37,656 nt of DNA from Acidimicrobiaceae bacterium. Its GTDB lineage: Bacteria; Actinomycetota; Acidimicrobiia; Acidimicrobiales; RAAP-2. Of the stretch, positions 8,933 to 17,031 are shown piece by piece. Each line of letters opens with the position of its first letter. Positions within the stretch are counted from its first letter, which is position 1. The DNA is taken from assembly GCA_027355725.1 (NCBI GenBank), contig DAIEHI010000048.1, positions 1-37,656 of the forward strand, written 5' to 3'. Position numbers and translations under genes: made by a program. The notes below the pieces were generated by a model that saw only the letters and a list, made by a program, of their open reading frames with translations, was not told where the DNA came from and searched no databases.

Positions 8933-9169
8933 GGTTCTGCTTTCGGCCAGTTGCTACCCGACGCCTTTGGCGCAATGCTAGCGGCGTGAGCCAGCCCTTT
9001 AAAGTCAGACGCCACTCGAGTGAGGTTGTCGTCGATTGTTCGACGACTAGCTGACGACCAACAAATCGGATGTACGTGTCAAGTGTTCACGGTCGCGACC
9101 GAAGATCAGTCATCGAGGGACCTCATGGTCGCGTGAACATTCTGTAGGTTTGTGGAGCGCCAAAGGGTA
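8933..9169. other. Intergenic region with inverted repeats, no gene seen
   Basis: Between the kinase start and the peptidase stop, both on the minus strand. It holds a perfect 8-bp hairpin with a 4-nt loop at 9028-9047 (GTCGTCGA / TCGACGAC) and a more widely spaced inverted repeat, TGTTCACG at 9084-9091 and CGTGAACA at 9132-9139. The first could help end peptidase transcription but lacks a T-run; the second resembles an operator pair. No coding frame has good codon usage here. Confidence 0.4.
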
Positions 9170-10558
9170 CTAGGGAGCGCGACGTGACGCTGAATTCGTG
9201 TACGACAAGGACAGTGGTGCCATCACGTTTGTGGGCGCTTCGCCGCTGGCGTTCGAGGTCACCAGGTGGGCCACGGATTGGGACGTGGAGGTTGATGTTG
9301 GTGTGGCCCCAAAGGCCGGGAGACTATTCGGCGTCGCCCCGGGGGAGCCGAGACCGGTGGTGTTGACGTAACTCGTCTCGGGCGAGGTGGGACCATTTCC
9401 GACCGGTGAGAGGGCTGACGCACTCGCGTAGAGGTGGGCGACTGGATCGGTGTTGGACCAGGTGTCGCTCTTAGCGAGTGCGAAGAGTGCACTGATGATA
9501 GGCGCTGCGACGCTTGTGCCCCCAGCGATGAGCGAACCCTTTGACTTGTAGGAGTCATAGATCCACACACCTGTCGAGGGGTCTGCAACCGCCGCGACAT
9601 CGGCGACTGACCGGTTCACGCACGCCAGGCCCTGCTGCCATTGGGGCTTCGGCTCATAAACGCTGCAGCCCGAGGCCGTCTTCGACCACGCGGTCTCGAA
9701 GCCATTTCGAACACCATTGTCGGTGTACTGCACGAGCGTCGTACCCCCGACCGCGACGACGTTCGGTGCCGCGGCAGGGAACTCGACACCCCGACCTGAT
9801 TCTCCGGCGGCCGCGACGATTGGTACTCCGGGGTGGTTGTAATAGAGTTGCGCGTCCTTCACTTCGCTCGGGTATTCGGCTGTGCCGTAACTGTTCGAAA
9901 CGACGTCAGCGTGCATCGCAACCGCCGTATTCACTGACGCACCGAGGTCGCTCATGGCCGAACTATTCGCCTCCACCAACAAGATCTGACAGCGTGGGCA
10001 GATAGCGCTCACCATGTCGACGTCGATTGACGCTTCCTGGCTCCAACTCGCGCTCGGTGCGGGCAATGGTGATTGCATCCCGGACTGGTTTACGACCTGG
10101 ATTGTGCACGTGTTCGCCGTGGTGCTGACAATTCCGCGCGGACACGCCGGGAGACCGAAATTCTTTCGGTAGCGCGCAAGGTCACTCACAACCTTTGGGT
10201 CGTTGTAGGCGTCGACGATCGCCACGATACGCTGACTTGTGCTCGAGCGAGAACTGAAGGACGCAACGTTGTAGGCCGATTGAAGGTACGCGGGGGAATA
10301 GGCACCGCTGTCGCCGACCGAGGCCGCAGAAGCATTCGACGCGTGGAATTGACGTTGCGCCGAGACGGCGTTCGTTCGTATCAGGGCGCTGCAGTGGGCG
10401 ATGCCCGGGCGAAGGTCAGAAGAGCACGCTGCGGTAACCGGAGCCGCCCCATCACCTTGGTTGCGAGAAGTGAGTGACGCGCCACCCACGCTGGACAGCG
10501 AAGTGAGAACACCGCCGATGAGTAATGCGGTCAGGGATCGACCGAGAGACACTCGCAT
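9170..10558 (-). CDS. Secreted sedolisin-like serine-carboxyl peptidase (S53 family)
   Basis: 462 residues with an N-terminal signal peptide (basic start, LTALLIGGVLTSLSSVGGA). Sedolisin motifs are seen in order: E175 and D179 (SWSQEASIDVDM, the correct four-residue spacing), the family segment SAICPRCQILLVEA, SNSYG, AAGESG...FPAAAPNVVAVGGTT, and the nucleophile S349 in GGTSVAAP. The oxyanion-hole Asp normally found as (A/S)GDSG is Glu here (E253). A full pro-kumamolisin domain is absent; only about 100 residues separate the signal from the catalytic core. The last 60 or so residues are Ser/Thr/Pro/Ala-rich, like an exported linker. The start ATG has a strong site (GAAGGAGAAGG). Family members are active at acid pH, so it may be an acid protease. 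Neighbours give no substrate hint. Confidence 0.85.
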   Translation of the reverse strand: MRVSLGRSLTALLIGGVLTSLSSVGGASLTSRNQGDGAAPVTAACSSDLRPGIAHCSALIRTNAVSAQRQFHASNASAASVGDSGAYSPAYLQSAYNVASFSSRSSTSQRIVAIVDAYNDPKVVSDLARYRKNFGLPACPRGIVSTTANTCTIQVVNQSGMQSPLPAPSASWSQEASIDVDMVSAICPRCQILLVEANSSAMSDLGASVNTAVAMHADVVSNSYGTAEYPSEVKDAQLYYNHPGVPIVAAAGESGRGVEFPAAAPNVVAVGGTTLVQYTDNGVRNGFETAWSKTASGCSVYEPKPQWQQGLACVNRSVADVAAVADPSTGVWIYDSYKSKGSLIAGGTSVAAPIISALFALAKSDTWSNTDPVAHLYASASALSPVGNGPTSPETSYVNTTGLGSPGATPNSLPAFGATPTSTSTSQSVAHLVTSNASGEAPTNVMAPLSLSYTNSASRRAP

Positions 10559-10840
10559 TTGGCCACCTTCTCCTTCGCTTTTTCCCCTCGTGGGAAGCGC
10601 GTTTAGGGCTCAGTACGAGTCTGAAGAAAAGAGGAAGTTTTGTCATGACGTGAATGCGCTGAAAGTTGATGGCCCAGTCGTGTCATTTCGTCTAGTGCAG
10701 ATGTGTCAGCACCGTGTACGTGACACGACCCGACGTGACGTGCGAGCAGGCTGGGTGTCCGTGAAACGCCTCTTACGTGGCGTGAGCGGACCGCGTCAAT
10801 GACGCTTTGGTGGCTAACCTCGCGAGAGGCGCGACATGGG
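10559..10840. other. Intergenic region upstream of the peptidase, no gene seen
   Basis: 282 bp between the peptidase start and the acyl-CoA dehydrogenase stop. It has a spaced inverted repeat GTGTCA...TGACAC and several TGACGTG-like repeats around 10690-10745. Open frames crossing it run into the antisense of neighbouring genes and have no ribosome site or recognisable motif. The peptidase promoter must lie in this region, but I cannot place it. Confidence 0.35.
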
Positions 10841-12082
10841 TCAGTTGGTGCTGCTTGGATTCATATGGAATCCGGGTTGATGCTTGAGGATCTCGCGTCG
10901 AGCGATGGTCATCTTGTGTACTTCATCCGGCCCGTCGGCGATTCGAAGTGTCCGTTGGTGTGCATACATCTGGGCGAGCGGGAAGAACTGACTGACACCG
11001 GCGGCGCCGTGGACCTGAATCGCTCGATCTATCACCTTGAGTGTGACATTGGGGATGGCCACCTTGATGCCTGATATCTGGCTCGCGGCCGCGCGATTGC
11101 CTACCGTGTCCATCAGATGCGCGGTCTTAAGGACGTACTCGCGCGCCATGTCGATTTCAATCCGCGATTCAGCGATCCAGTCCTGGATGAGTCCCTTGTG
11201 GGCGAGACTCGTGCCGAAGGTGACTCGTTCGAGTGAGCGGATCACCATCAGTTCGAGTGCGCGTTCGGCGACGCCGAGCGAACGCATGCAGTGATGAATC
11301 CGACCCGGTCCGAGGCGAGCCTGGGAGATCGCAAACCCGCCACCCTCGTCGCCGAGCAGGTTGTCGACTGGTACTCGCACGTCGCGATAGATCACTTCAG
11401 GGTGTCCGCCACGTTCGGTGTAGCCAAAGACGTGCGGGTCGAGACCCAATTCGACGCCGGGCGTGTCCTTTGGAACGACGATCATCGATTGTTGAAGGTG
11501 ACGCGCGGCGTTGGGGTTGGTCTTACCCATGACAATGAGCACCTTGCACCGCTCTGATCGTGCACCTGAACTGAACCACTTACGTCCATTCAAGACGTAT
11601 TCGTCGCCGTCTCGATCGATGGAGAGCCCGATATTGGTCGCGTCCGATGATGCGATATCGGGCTCGGTCATGGAGAAGGCACTTCGAATCTCACCAGCCA
11701 GAAGTGGTTCGAGCCATTCGGCCTTCACTCGATCCGAACCGTACAGGTGCAGAATCTCCATATTGCCGGTGTCGGGGGCGTTGCAGTTGAGGGCCTCAGA
11801 AGCGAACGATACGCGTCCGAGCATCTCCGATATGGGTGCGTAGTCGAGGTTCGAGAGCGGTGTCCCGGGCGTACCCGGGCGAAGGTGGGGCAAGAAGAGG
11901 TTCCACAGTCCGCGATCGAGTGCCGCGGCCTTCAACTTGTCGAGCACGGGCGGGTATCCATCGGGACCGACCGAGACGAGTTGGTCGTGATAGGTCTCTT
12001 CATTCGGGAGAATCACCGAATCCATGTAGCGACGCACCTCTTCTTGCATCTCGAGACCCTGCTGACTGAACTCGTACGGCAT
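10841..12082 (-). CDS. Acyl-CoA dehydrogenase (ACAD10/ACAD11-like)
   Basis: 413 residues with the three-part acyl-CoA dehydrogenase fold. It has FSMTEPDIASSDATNI (FAD/substrate contact in the middle domain), GRKWFSSGA, GPGRIHHCMRSLG, QVHGAAGVSQ and the C-terminal ADGPDEVHKMTIARREI. The EPD.ASSDATN motif and the DGPDEVH ending are typical of the ACAD10/11 group, which oxidises long or branched acyl-CoAs, rather than of short-chain enzymes. It would bind FAD and pass electrons to ETF. ATG 12082 is chosen over an in-frame codon four residues upstream because AGGT precedes it at a suitable distance. No other beta-oxidation gene is adjacent, so the physiological substrate is not indicated. Confidence 0.88.
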   Translation of the reverse strand: MPYEFSQQGLEMQEEVRRYMDSVILPNEETYHDQLVSVGPDGYPPVLDKLKAAALDRGLWNLFLPHLRPGTPGTPLSNLDYAPISEMLGRVSFASEALNCNAPDTGNMEILHLYGSDRVKAEWLEPLLAGEIRSAFSMTEPDIASSDATNIGLSIDRDGDEYVLNGRKWFSSGARSERCKVLIVMGKTNPNAARHLQQSMIVVPKDTPGVELGLDPHVFGYTERGGHPEVIYRDVRVPVDNLLGDEGGGFAISQARLGPGRIHHCMRSLGVAERALELMVIRSLERVTFGTSLAHKGLIQDWIAESRIEIDMAREYVLKTAHLMDTVGNRAAASQISGIKVAIPNVTLKVIDRAIQVHGAAGVSQFFPLAQMYAHQRTLRIADGPDEVHKMTIARREILKHQPGFHMNPSSTN

Positions 12083-12274
12083 GTGTGACCTCACTCACTG
12101 GAAACGGCGACGGCGCCCATGGCCGAGGTTACTCACTGGCGCAACGAGCCAACGTCAGTGATCAGCAAGAGATTCGATTGCCTTGGCGCAGTTGACTAAT
12201 CACGCGAGTACGGGGAGTTTTTGCGGTGTGCACGGGCGATGGTGGCGGTGGCACACCGAAAAATCACGACCAAC

Positions 12275-12280
12275 TAACGT
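12275..12280 (+). promoter_or_regulatory. Candidate -10 box upstream of the carboxypeptidase gene
   Basis: TAACGT ends 8 nt before GTG 12289, with no ribosome site in between. This fits a leaderless or very short-leader start and is the reason for choosing that start. Confidence 0.4.
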
Positions 12281-12288
12281 TGAACCCA

Positions 12289-13452
12289 GTGAAACCCCTC
12301 TCGCAATACTGGCGCCGCCGCGGTCCGTTGCGTACGGTCGTCTTTGGCTGTGTCGTCACGGTGACCGCTCTCGTGGCGGTACCGAACCTTGGTTCGTCGC
12401 ACCGCGCGCTTATAAGCACCCCAACGAGCGTCCCTTCGACCACCACCACGATCGGTCTTTCGACGGTGACCACGCTGGCCTCGACGACGCCGGTGCCCTA
12501 CTCGCTGCGCCTTCCCTGGCCGAGCATCGCGAGCGCCGCAGTCGCGGTGCCGAGTCTTTCCATCGCCGCCACCTCCGCGCACCAGCCAGTCGTGCCCATT
12601 GCGAGCATCACGAAGTTGATGACTGCCTGGGTGGTGCTTCAAAAGCTCCCCCTTGGGCTCAACGAGCGCGGACCGTGTCGTCAGGTGAGCGCCAGCGACG
12701 TTGCGCTCTACAACCACGACGTCGCGACTGACCAATCGAGTGTCAAGGTGGCGCTTGGAGAGAACTTGTGTGAGGGGATGTTGCTTCGCGGAATGCTCGT
12801 GCATTCGGCTGGCAACTACGCAGAGATGCTCATTGAGCTGACCCACATGAGTGACGGACAGTTCGTGGCCGCCATGAACCAAACCGCCACCCTGTTCGGT
12901 CTCAAGCACACCCACTACGTGGACTACTCGGGTATCTCAGCTGGTGATGTGTCAACCGCACAAGAGCAGTCAGTAGTTGCCGTGAATCTGATGTCCAATG
13001 AACCAGTGGTCCGCCAGATCGTCGCCCTGCCTGCAGTGAAACTACCCGTGGCTGGAACCGTGATCTCGTACACGCCCTACGAGGGTCAGTATGGCGTGGT
13101 CGGCGTCAAGTCGGGTTACACGATTCCTGCTGGCGGCTGTGACGTGATGGCCATCAACGTCAACATCAATCACACCCAGATCCCGATCTACGCGGTCGTG
13201 ATCGGTGTGCATGGGGCCAACGCCATCAATCGTTCGGGGTTCATTGGTTTGCAGCTACTCGACATGATCCGCTCGCGCATCCGCGTCGAGACGACGTCCG
13301 CTGGTCGCGCGGTCAAGTGGATTGGATGGCCGGGTTACGTGAACACCACGACTACGACTACGACCACTACTGCTCCGGGCTCGACAACGACCACGACATC
13401 CTCGTCAACATCATCGACAACCTCATCGTCAACGACGACAACGGTGCACTAG
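12289..13452 (+). CDS. D-alanyl-D-alanine carboxypeptidase-like protein (S11/PBP5 family) with Thr/Ser-rich tail
   Basis: 387 residues from GTG 12289; a GTG at 12226 would add 21 residues. A basic start and hydrophobic segment (RTVVFGCVVTVTALVAVP) form a signal or anchor, followed by a Thr/Ser/Pro-rich linker. The penicillin-binding motifs are present: SITK with nucleophile S106 and K109, SAGN beginning at S173 in place of the compact SxN, and KSG (K274) in place of KTG. It should trim peptidoglycan stem peptides or act as a related serine hydrolase outside the membrane. The C-terminus is a run of about 33 Thr/Ser residues with no amphipathic anchor helix, unlike PBP5. It converges with the next gene, 7 bp apart. 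Confidence 0.82.
   Translation: MKPLSQYWRRRGPLRTVVFGCVVTVTALVAVPNLGSSHRALISTPTSVPSTTTTIGLSTVTTLASTTPVPYSLRLPWPSIASAAVAVPSLSIAATSAHQPVVPIASITKLMTAWVVLQKLPLGLNERGPCRQVSASDVALYNHDVATDQSSVKVALGENLCEGMLLRGMLVHSAGNYAEMLIELTHMSDGQFVAAMNQTATLFGLKHTHYVDYSGISAGDVSTAQEQSVVAVNLMSNEPVVRQIVALPAVKLPVAGTVISYTPYEGQYGVVGVKSGYTIPAGGCDVMAINVNINHTQIPIYAVVIGVHGANAINRSGFIGLQLLDMIRSRIRVETTSAGRAVKWIGWPGYVNTTTTTTTTTAPGSTTTTTSSSTSSTTSSSTTTTVH
13345..13443 (+). repeat. Low-complexity Thr/Ser codon tract at the carboxypeptidase 3' end
   Basis: ACN and TCN codons in long runs encode the Thr/Ser-rich tail. Codons vary (ACC, ACG, ACT, TCA, TCG), so this is selection for composition and not a simple microsatellite, although replication slippage could still change its length. 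Confidence 0.7.
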
Positions 13453-13459
13453 GGCGCCT

Positions 13460-14539
13460 TTAGAGCGCGCGCTTGTTCGACGGTCCAAACAGGGGCAGGG
13501 CGCTCGCGAGCTTCCAGTCGGTGCGCGGACAAGTGAAGAGTTCATAGAAGGCTTCGATGATCGCGTCGTAGTTCGCGCGCCAGCCAACGAAATCGGACCA
13601 CGCGGCATCTCGGTCGCTCAGTAGCGGGACGCCGCTTCGCTCAAGGCGGTCAAGCACGCCCTCGAACTCTTCACGAGAGATTGAGATGGGCGTGTCATGA
13701 CTCGGGTGCAGTGGGTACGAGACCTGGAAGTAGTCGCTGATCCGGCGCAAGCTGAGCCAACCGGATCGTATGCACAGACCCGCGGTGGCGGAAGGTTCGA
13801 GGTCCACCGCGGCGTTGAAGAGCGCTGCCGCGTCGAGCACGTTGGCCGCAGAGGTGATCCAAGTCTGTTCAGGCTCGGGGGACCGGTAGTAATTGAGGAT
13901 GGTGAGCGTTGTGTGGGTCTCGCCGACATCGATGAACCACTGCTCCCATTCGCGCCACAGCTCGTCGAGGGCTTCGTAGGAGTTGACGCTTTGCGCCACT
14001 TCGAGGACGCCCCAGGGTGTTGCGGGTAGGCCAGCGCGCACCACGAGACGCGAGACGGAGACCTCGCGGCGTTGGAAGGCGGCGTAGAGCGTTGGGATAA
14101 AAGCAATCAGCAGCGCCAACAACGTGAGGCCGACGCCCGCTTCAATGAAGCCGAGTGTCACCTGTGCGGCGCCATCTCCAGCGGCGGTACCCAGGGTGAG
14201 CAGGGACGACCCGGAGATCTCGAATGCGCGCGCGAACGTGTCGACGCCAGAGGCAACGAATGCGAAGGCGAACGCCACGACGCTCAGCGCGAGCCACGTT
14301 GCCTGGTAGCAGAGCAGCACCATCGATGGGTAGATCGAGAAGATTCGGTCACGTACGGCGTAGGAGCGACTGGAGTGAGCGAGCAATCGAAAGCCCCCAC
14401 CGATCGCTCGACTGAGGTAGTGGCTAAGGCGGACCTTCGCTACACGAGGGAGAAGAAACGTTCGAACCGCCGCATCGAGCACCAAGAGCTGTAGCGCCGC
14501 AGCGATCACCGCGTACAGCACCCGTAACCATGTGGCCAT
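13460..14539 (-). CDS. Membrane protein with a potassium-channel-like pore loop, function unknown
   Basis: 359 residues that I cannot assign to a named family. Hydrophobic segments lie at about 4-30, 70-97 and 128-152. Between the last two is a short re-entrant-looking stretch, EISGSSLLTLGTAAGDG (about 107-123), placed where 2TM potassium channels have a pore helix and filter. The canonical TVGYG filter is absent; TLGTAAGD stands in its place. The last 200 residues are soluble and mostly helical, with several Trp-rich stretches (LDELWREWEQWF). The start ATG follows GGAGTGA. It may be a degenerate channel or a receptor-like membrane protein. It lies downstream of the AI-2E family gene on the same strand, 124 bp apart. 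Confidence 0.6.
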   Translation of the reverse strand: MATWLRVLYAVIAAALQLLVLDAAVRTFLLPRVAKVRLSHYLSRAIGGGFRLLAHSSRSYAVRDRIFSIYPSMVLLCYQATWLALSVVAFAFAFVASGVDTFARAFEISGSSLLTLGTAAGDGAAQVTLGFIEAGVGLTLLALLIAFIPTLYAAFQRREVSVSRLVVRAGLPATPWGVLEVAQSVNSYEALDELWREWEQWFIDVGETHTTLTILNYYRSPEPEQTWITSAANVLDAAALFNAAVDLEPSATAGLCIRSGWLSLRRISDYFQVSYPLHPSHDTPISISREEFEGVLDRLERSGVPLLSDRDAAWSDFVGWRANYDAIIEAFYELFTCPRTDWKLASALPLFGPSNKRAL

Positions 14540-14662
14540 TTCGGTTCACTCCAGTTGTTCTAAGGGGCAACGTCGCACGTTGGCCGGCGAGTTCGTCAAC
14601 GCGTTTCCAGAGTGTAGGAGCCACATCGTGGCTTCGCATCACGAACTCGTGTCAGGCCCTCA

Positions 14663-15829
14663 TCACGCTTGCTTCGGGGGTGAGGTGTCGTCGTTGGTTG
14701 CTCTCGCGACTGGGTGGGGAGGCGACCAGAACTCCTTGATCACCACTTGGATCGTTGCGGCGATAGGAATTGCGAGCAGGACGCCAACGAAGCCGCCGAA
14801 GATGCCGCCAACCCACGAACCCATCTCGGCGCCCACGAGGATTGAAATGAACACCGTCAGTGGATTGAGCTTCACGGCTTTGCTCATGATGATTGGATTC
14901 AGCACGTGGTTTTGAATGAGCAGGTACAAGAGAAAGACGATCAGTGTCACCACGCCCGCAGTCATCGAGTGACCGAGTGCGAAGAGCACGGTCGGAAAAC
15001 CAGCCAGCGCGCCGCCAATCGACGGTAGGAAGTCCACGAGGGCGACCCACAGTCCAAACAGCAGCGCAAAGGGAACATGTAAGAGTGCCAGCGTGACAAA
15101 GACCACGAGTCCGCCGAGCAGGGAAATCACGAGACTGCCCACAACGTAACCGAGTGCGGCCTCGCTCACCTGCTCACTCACGCGCACCAAGCGTGCGGCG
15201 TGCACGGGCTGCATCATTGCAAGGAGGGTTTCGCGCATCTTGGGCGCTTCGAGCAACAAGAGGATCACGAAGGCGAACATCGTCACGGCGAGCAGCGAGA
15301 TCGATACCGCCCCCTTGCCGAGCGCGAGCGCTGGCTTGCTCAGACCATTGGCAAGGGGGATCAACTTGGAGGAATTCTGTTCGAACCAGTGCTGGATGTG
15401 ATAGCGCGTGAGCAGATGCCCAATCCAGCCCTTACCCTGCTGGGCCTTGCTCACGTAGGTGGGCAGAGTATTGGCGAGATGGGTCAAGCTGTTGACGAGA
15501 GGGTCGCCGAAGACGAACGCCAGCGTGATGAAGGCCACCACTGCCGCGAAGGCAATGATAGAGACCGCGAAACCGCGCCGCGGTATCTTCCATCGCTGCA
15601 AAGCGTCCACTAGTGGATTCAAGATGAGCGCAATGAAGCTGCCGACGAGCATGAGCAGCAGGACGTCGCGTAGTCGGTACAGCAACTTCGCAAGTGCGTA
15701 AACAGCGACGACCGAGAGAATCGTGACGAAGATCGTCTTGAGAGGCACATTGTTGGCCTGGGCGCGCTTGAACATCTTCTCTCGTCGAGTGTCAAGTGCT
15801 GATTTGTCCTGTGGGGGCTGGTCGGACAC
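14663..15829 (-). CDS. AI-2E family transporter (PerM/YdiK-like membrane protein)
   Basis: 388 residues with about eight predicted membrane segments in the AI-2E/PerM order: an early pair (about 32-75), a helix after PRRGFAVSIIAF, and a C-terminal block with LLFGLWVALVDFLPSIGGALAGFPTVLFAL, then LIQNHVLNPIIMSKAVKLNPLTVFISILVG. The family's N(H)(V/I)(L/I)(N/E)P motif is clear. Members are uncharacterised exporters, some implicated in Na+/H+ exchange; the AI-2 name comes from one E. coli case and should not be read as quorum sensing. The start is GTG 15829 with only a weak ribosome site. It is part of a six-gene run on the minus strand. Confidence 0.88.
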   Translation of the reverse strand: MSDQPPQDKSALDTRREKMFKRAQANNVPLKTIFVTILSVVAVYALAKLLYRLRDVLLLMLVGSFIALILNPLVDALQRWKIPRRGFAVSIIAFAAVVAFITLAFVFGDPLVNSLTHLANTLPTYVSKAQQGKGWIGHLLTRYHIQHWFEQNSSKLIPLANGLSKPALALGKGAVSISLLAVTMFAFVILLLLEAPKMRETLLAMMQPVHAARLVRVSEQVSEAALGYVVGSLVISLLGGLVVFVTLALLHVPFALLFGLWVALVDFLPSIGGALAGFPTVLFALGHSMTAGVVTLIVFLLYLLIQNHVLNPIIMSKAVKLNPLTVFISILVGAEMGSWVGGIFGGFVGVLLAIPIAATIQVVIKEFWSPPHPVARATNDDTSPPKQA

Positions 15830-15935
15830 GACTGATGCACTCCCTGGGTAGAGCTCTGCGAGTTACGTTAGCGTCCCGACACGCGTCGCAATGGTTGCTT
15901 TGGCGAGAGCTCACGACCCGAGAATGTCGCGCGCG

Positions 15936-16964
15936 TCAGTTTGACTGATTGACGGACTTGAGAGGGCCGAACCGACGTCGATAGAGGATCCAACAGACAC
16001 CGCCTGCGATGGTGGGGAGCCAGTACGAGCCAACACGGAACGCCAGTGTCGCCACGACTGCGCTCGCGCTGGGCACGTTTGCGAGCACGAGAAGTCCACT
16101 CAGGCTCGTCTCGACGATGCCAAGACCGCCGGGGGTCAAAGGAAGCAGAGCGATGACGGCAGTTGCGGCGTAGGCGAGAATGACCAGCGATGGATTTGGT
16201 CGAGCGCCCGTTGCGCGAAGTGCGGCGAGCAGGCTCAAGTAGTCGAGTCCAATCCTGCCGGCCACCAGCAAGATCGCCTTCCACCAGTTCTGACCGAGGT
16301 CCGCCTTCACTAGATCGCGCTCAGCGAGGAGCCGCTGGGGTAGGTCTGAGGAGTGTGCTCGTCGGGGCAGTTTGTTCAAGAGCCACTGAACGCCTCGGCC
16401 CATCATGAACAGGACGTTGTCGGTCGTCAACAGCACGATGCCCAGGGCCATGATGAGGATGAACCCAATGAAGCCGAGCTCTCCGGCGTGAACGAGACCC
16501 GTACTGACCGTGACGCCGCCGAAGATCACCGGTAAGGCGAAGATCGGTAACGAAAGGAGCCCGGCGATGCCGATGATGGAGGACACCGTGAGGCCCCCGG
16601 CGGCTTGGACGGTGTCGATGCCAGCATTGGCCAACATTCGAAATTGAATGCTCGCGCCAACAGCGTCGCCCCCGGGCAAGGTGTTGGTGACTGCGTTGCC
16701 TGCGAGCGCGGCGGTAACCACTGTGAACCAACTCTCACTGCGCAGTACGAGACGAAGGAGCGCCATGGCACAAAAGAAGCTCGCGAATTCAGCACCCACG
16801 ACGAGCAGCAGCCACCACGGTTCAAGTTTGAAGAGTCGGGGCCAGGAGTCGACGACGCGAACCAGCCCGGGAAGGACCACGTAGAGAGCGAGACCCATGA
16901 CGACTACCGCGATGACTCGACCAGTCGCCGACCTGGTGCCTGTCGGTGTCGGCTCGGTGCTCAC
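15936..16964 (-). CDS. Flippase-like membrane protein (LPG synthase transmembrane domain, UPF0104)
   Basis: 342 residues with roughly eight hydrophobic segments. It matches the aglD/MprF-N-terminal type: LRLVLRSESWFTVVTAALAGNAVTNTLPGGDAVGASIQF and, near the C-terminus, LPLTPGGLGIVETSLSGLL, both hallmark motifs. It lacks the soluble lysyl-transferase domain of MprF, so it is probably a lipid or glycolipid flippase. The start GTG 16964 is preceded by TAGTTT 6 nt upstream and has no ribosome site, so it is probably leaderless and separately transcribed although it follows the nucleotidyltransferase by only 67 bp. Confidence 0.82.
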   Translation of the reverse strand: MSTEPTPTGTRSATGRVIAVVVMGLALYVVLPGLVRVVDSWPRLFKLEPWWLLLVVGAEFASFFCAMALLRLVLRSESWFTVVTAALAGNAVTNTLPGGDAVGASIQFRMLANAGIDTVQAAGGLTVSSIIGIAGLLSLPIFALPVIFGGVTVSTGLVHAGELGFIGFILIMALGIVLLTTDNVLFMMGRGVQWLLNKLPRRAHSSDLPQRLLAERDLVKADLGQNWWKAILLVAGRIGLDYLSLLAALRATGARPNPSLVILAYAATAVIALLPLTPGGLGIVETSLSGLLVLANVPSASAVVATLAFRVGSYWLPTIAGGVCWILYRRRFGPLKSVNQSN

Positions 16965-16970
16965 TGGACC

Positions 16971-16976
16971 AAACTA
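16971..16976 (-). promoter_or_regulatory. Candidate -10 box for leaderless flippase-like gene
   Basis: Read on the minus strand, TAGTTT ends 6 nt before the GTG at 16964, with no Shine-Dalgarno sequence between them. Confidence 0.5.
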
Positions 16977-17031
16977 CGCGACGGCTCGTTGCGTTCACCC
17001 GCTCGCGTTCCTCGTCGCGCCAGACGCACTC

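Noticed and set aside
13345..13443. Repetitive tract considered as a CRISPR or microsatellite
   Set aside because: It is an in-frame Thr/Ser-coding stretch with varied codons and no repeat-spacer structure.
14455..14475. GTTCGAAC-like site resembling an SOS (LexA) half-palindrome
   Set aside because: It lies within a coding region far from imuB, and similar short matches occur by chance in GC-rich sequence (also near 15385 and 24349).
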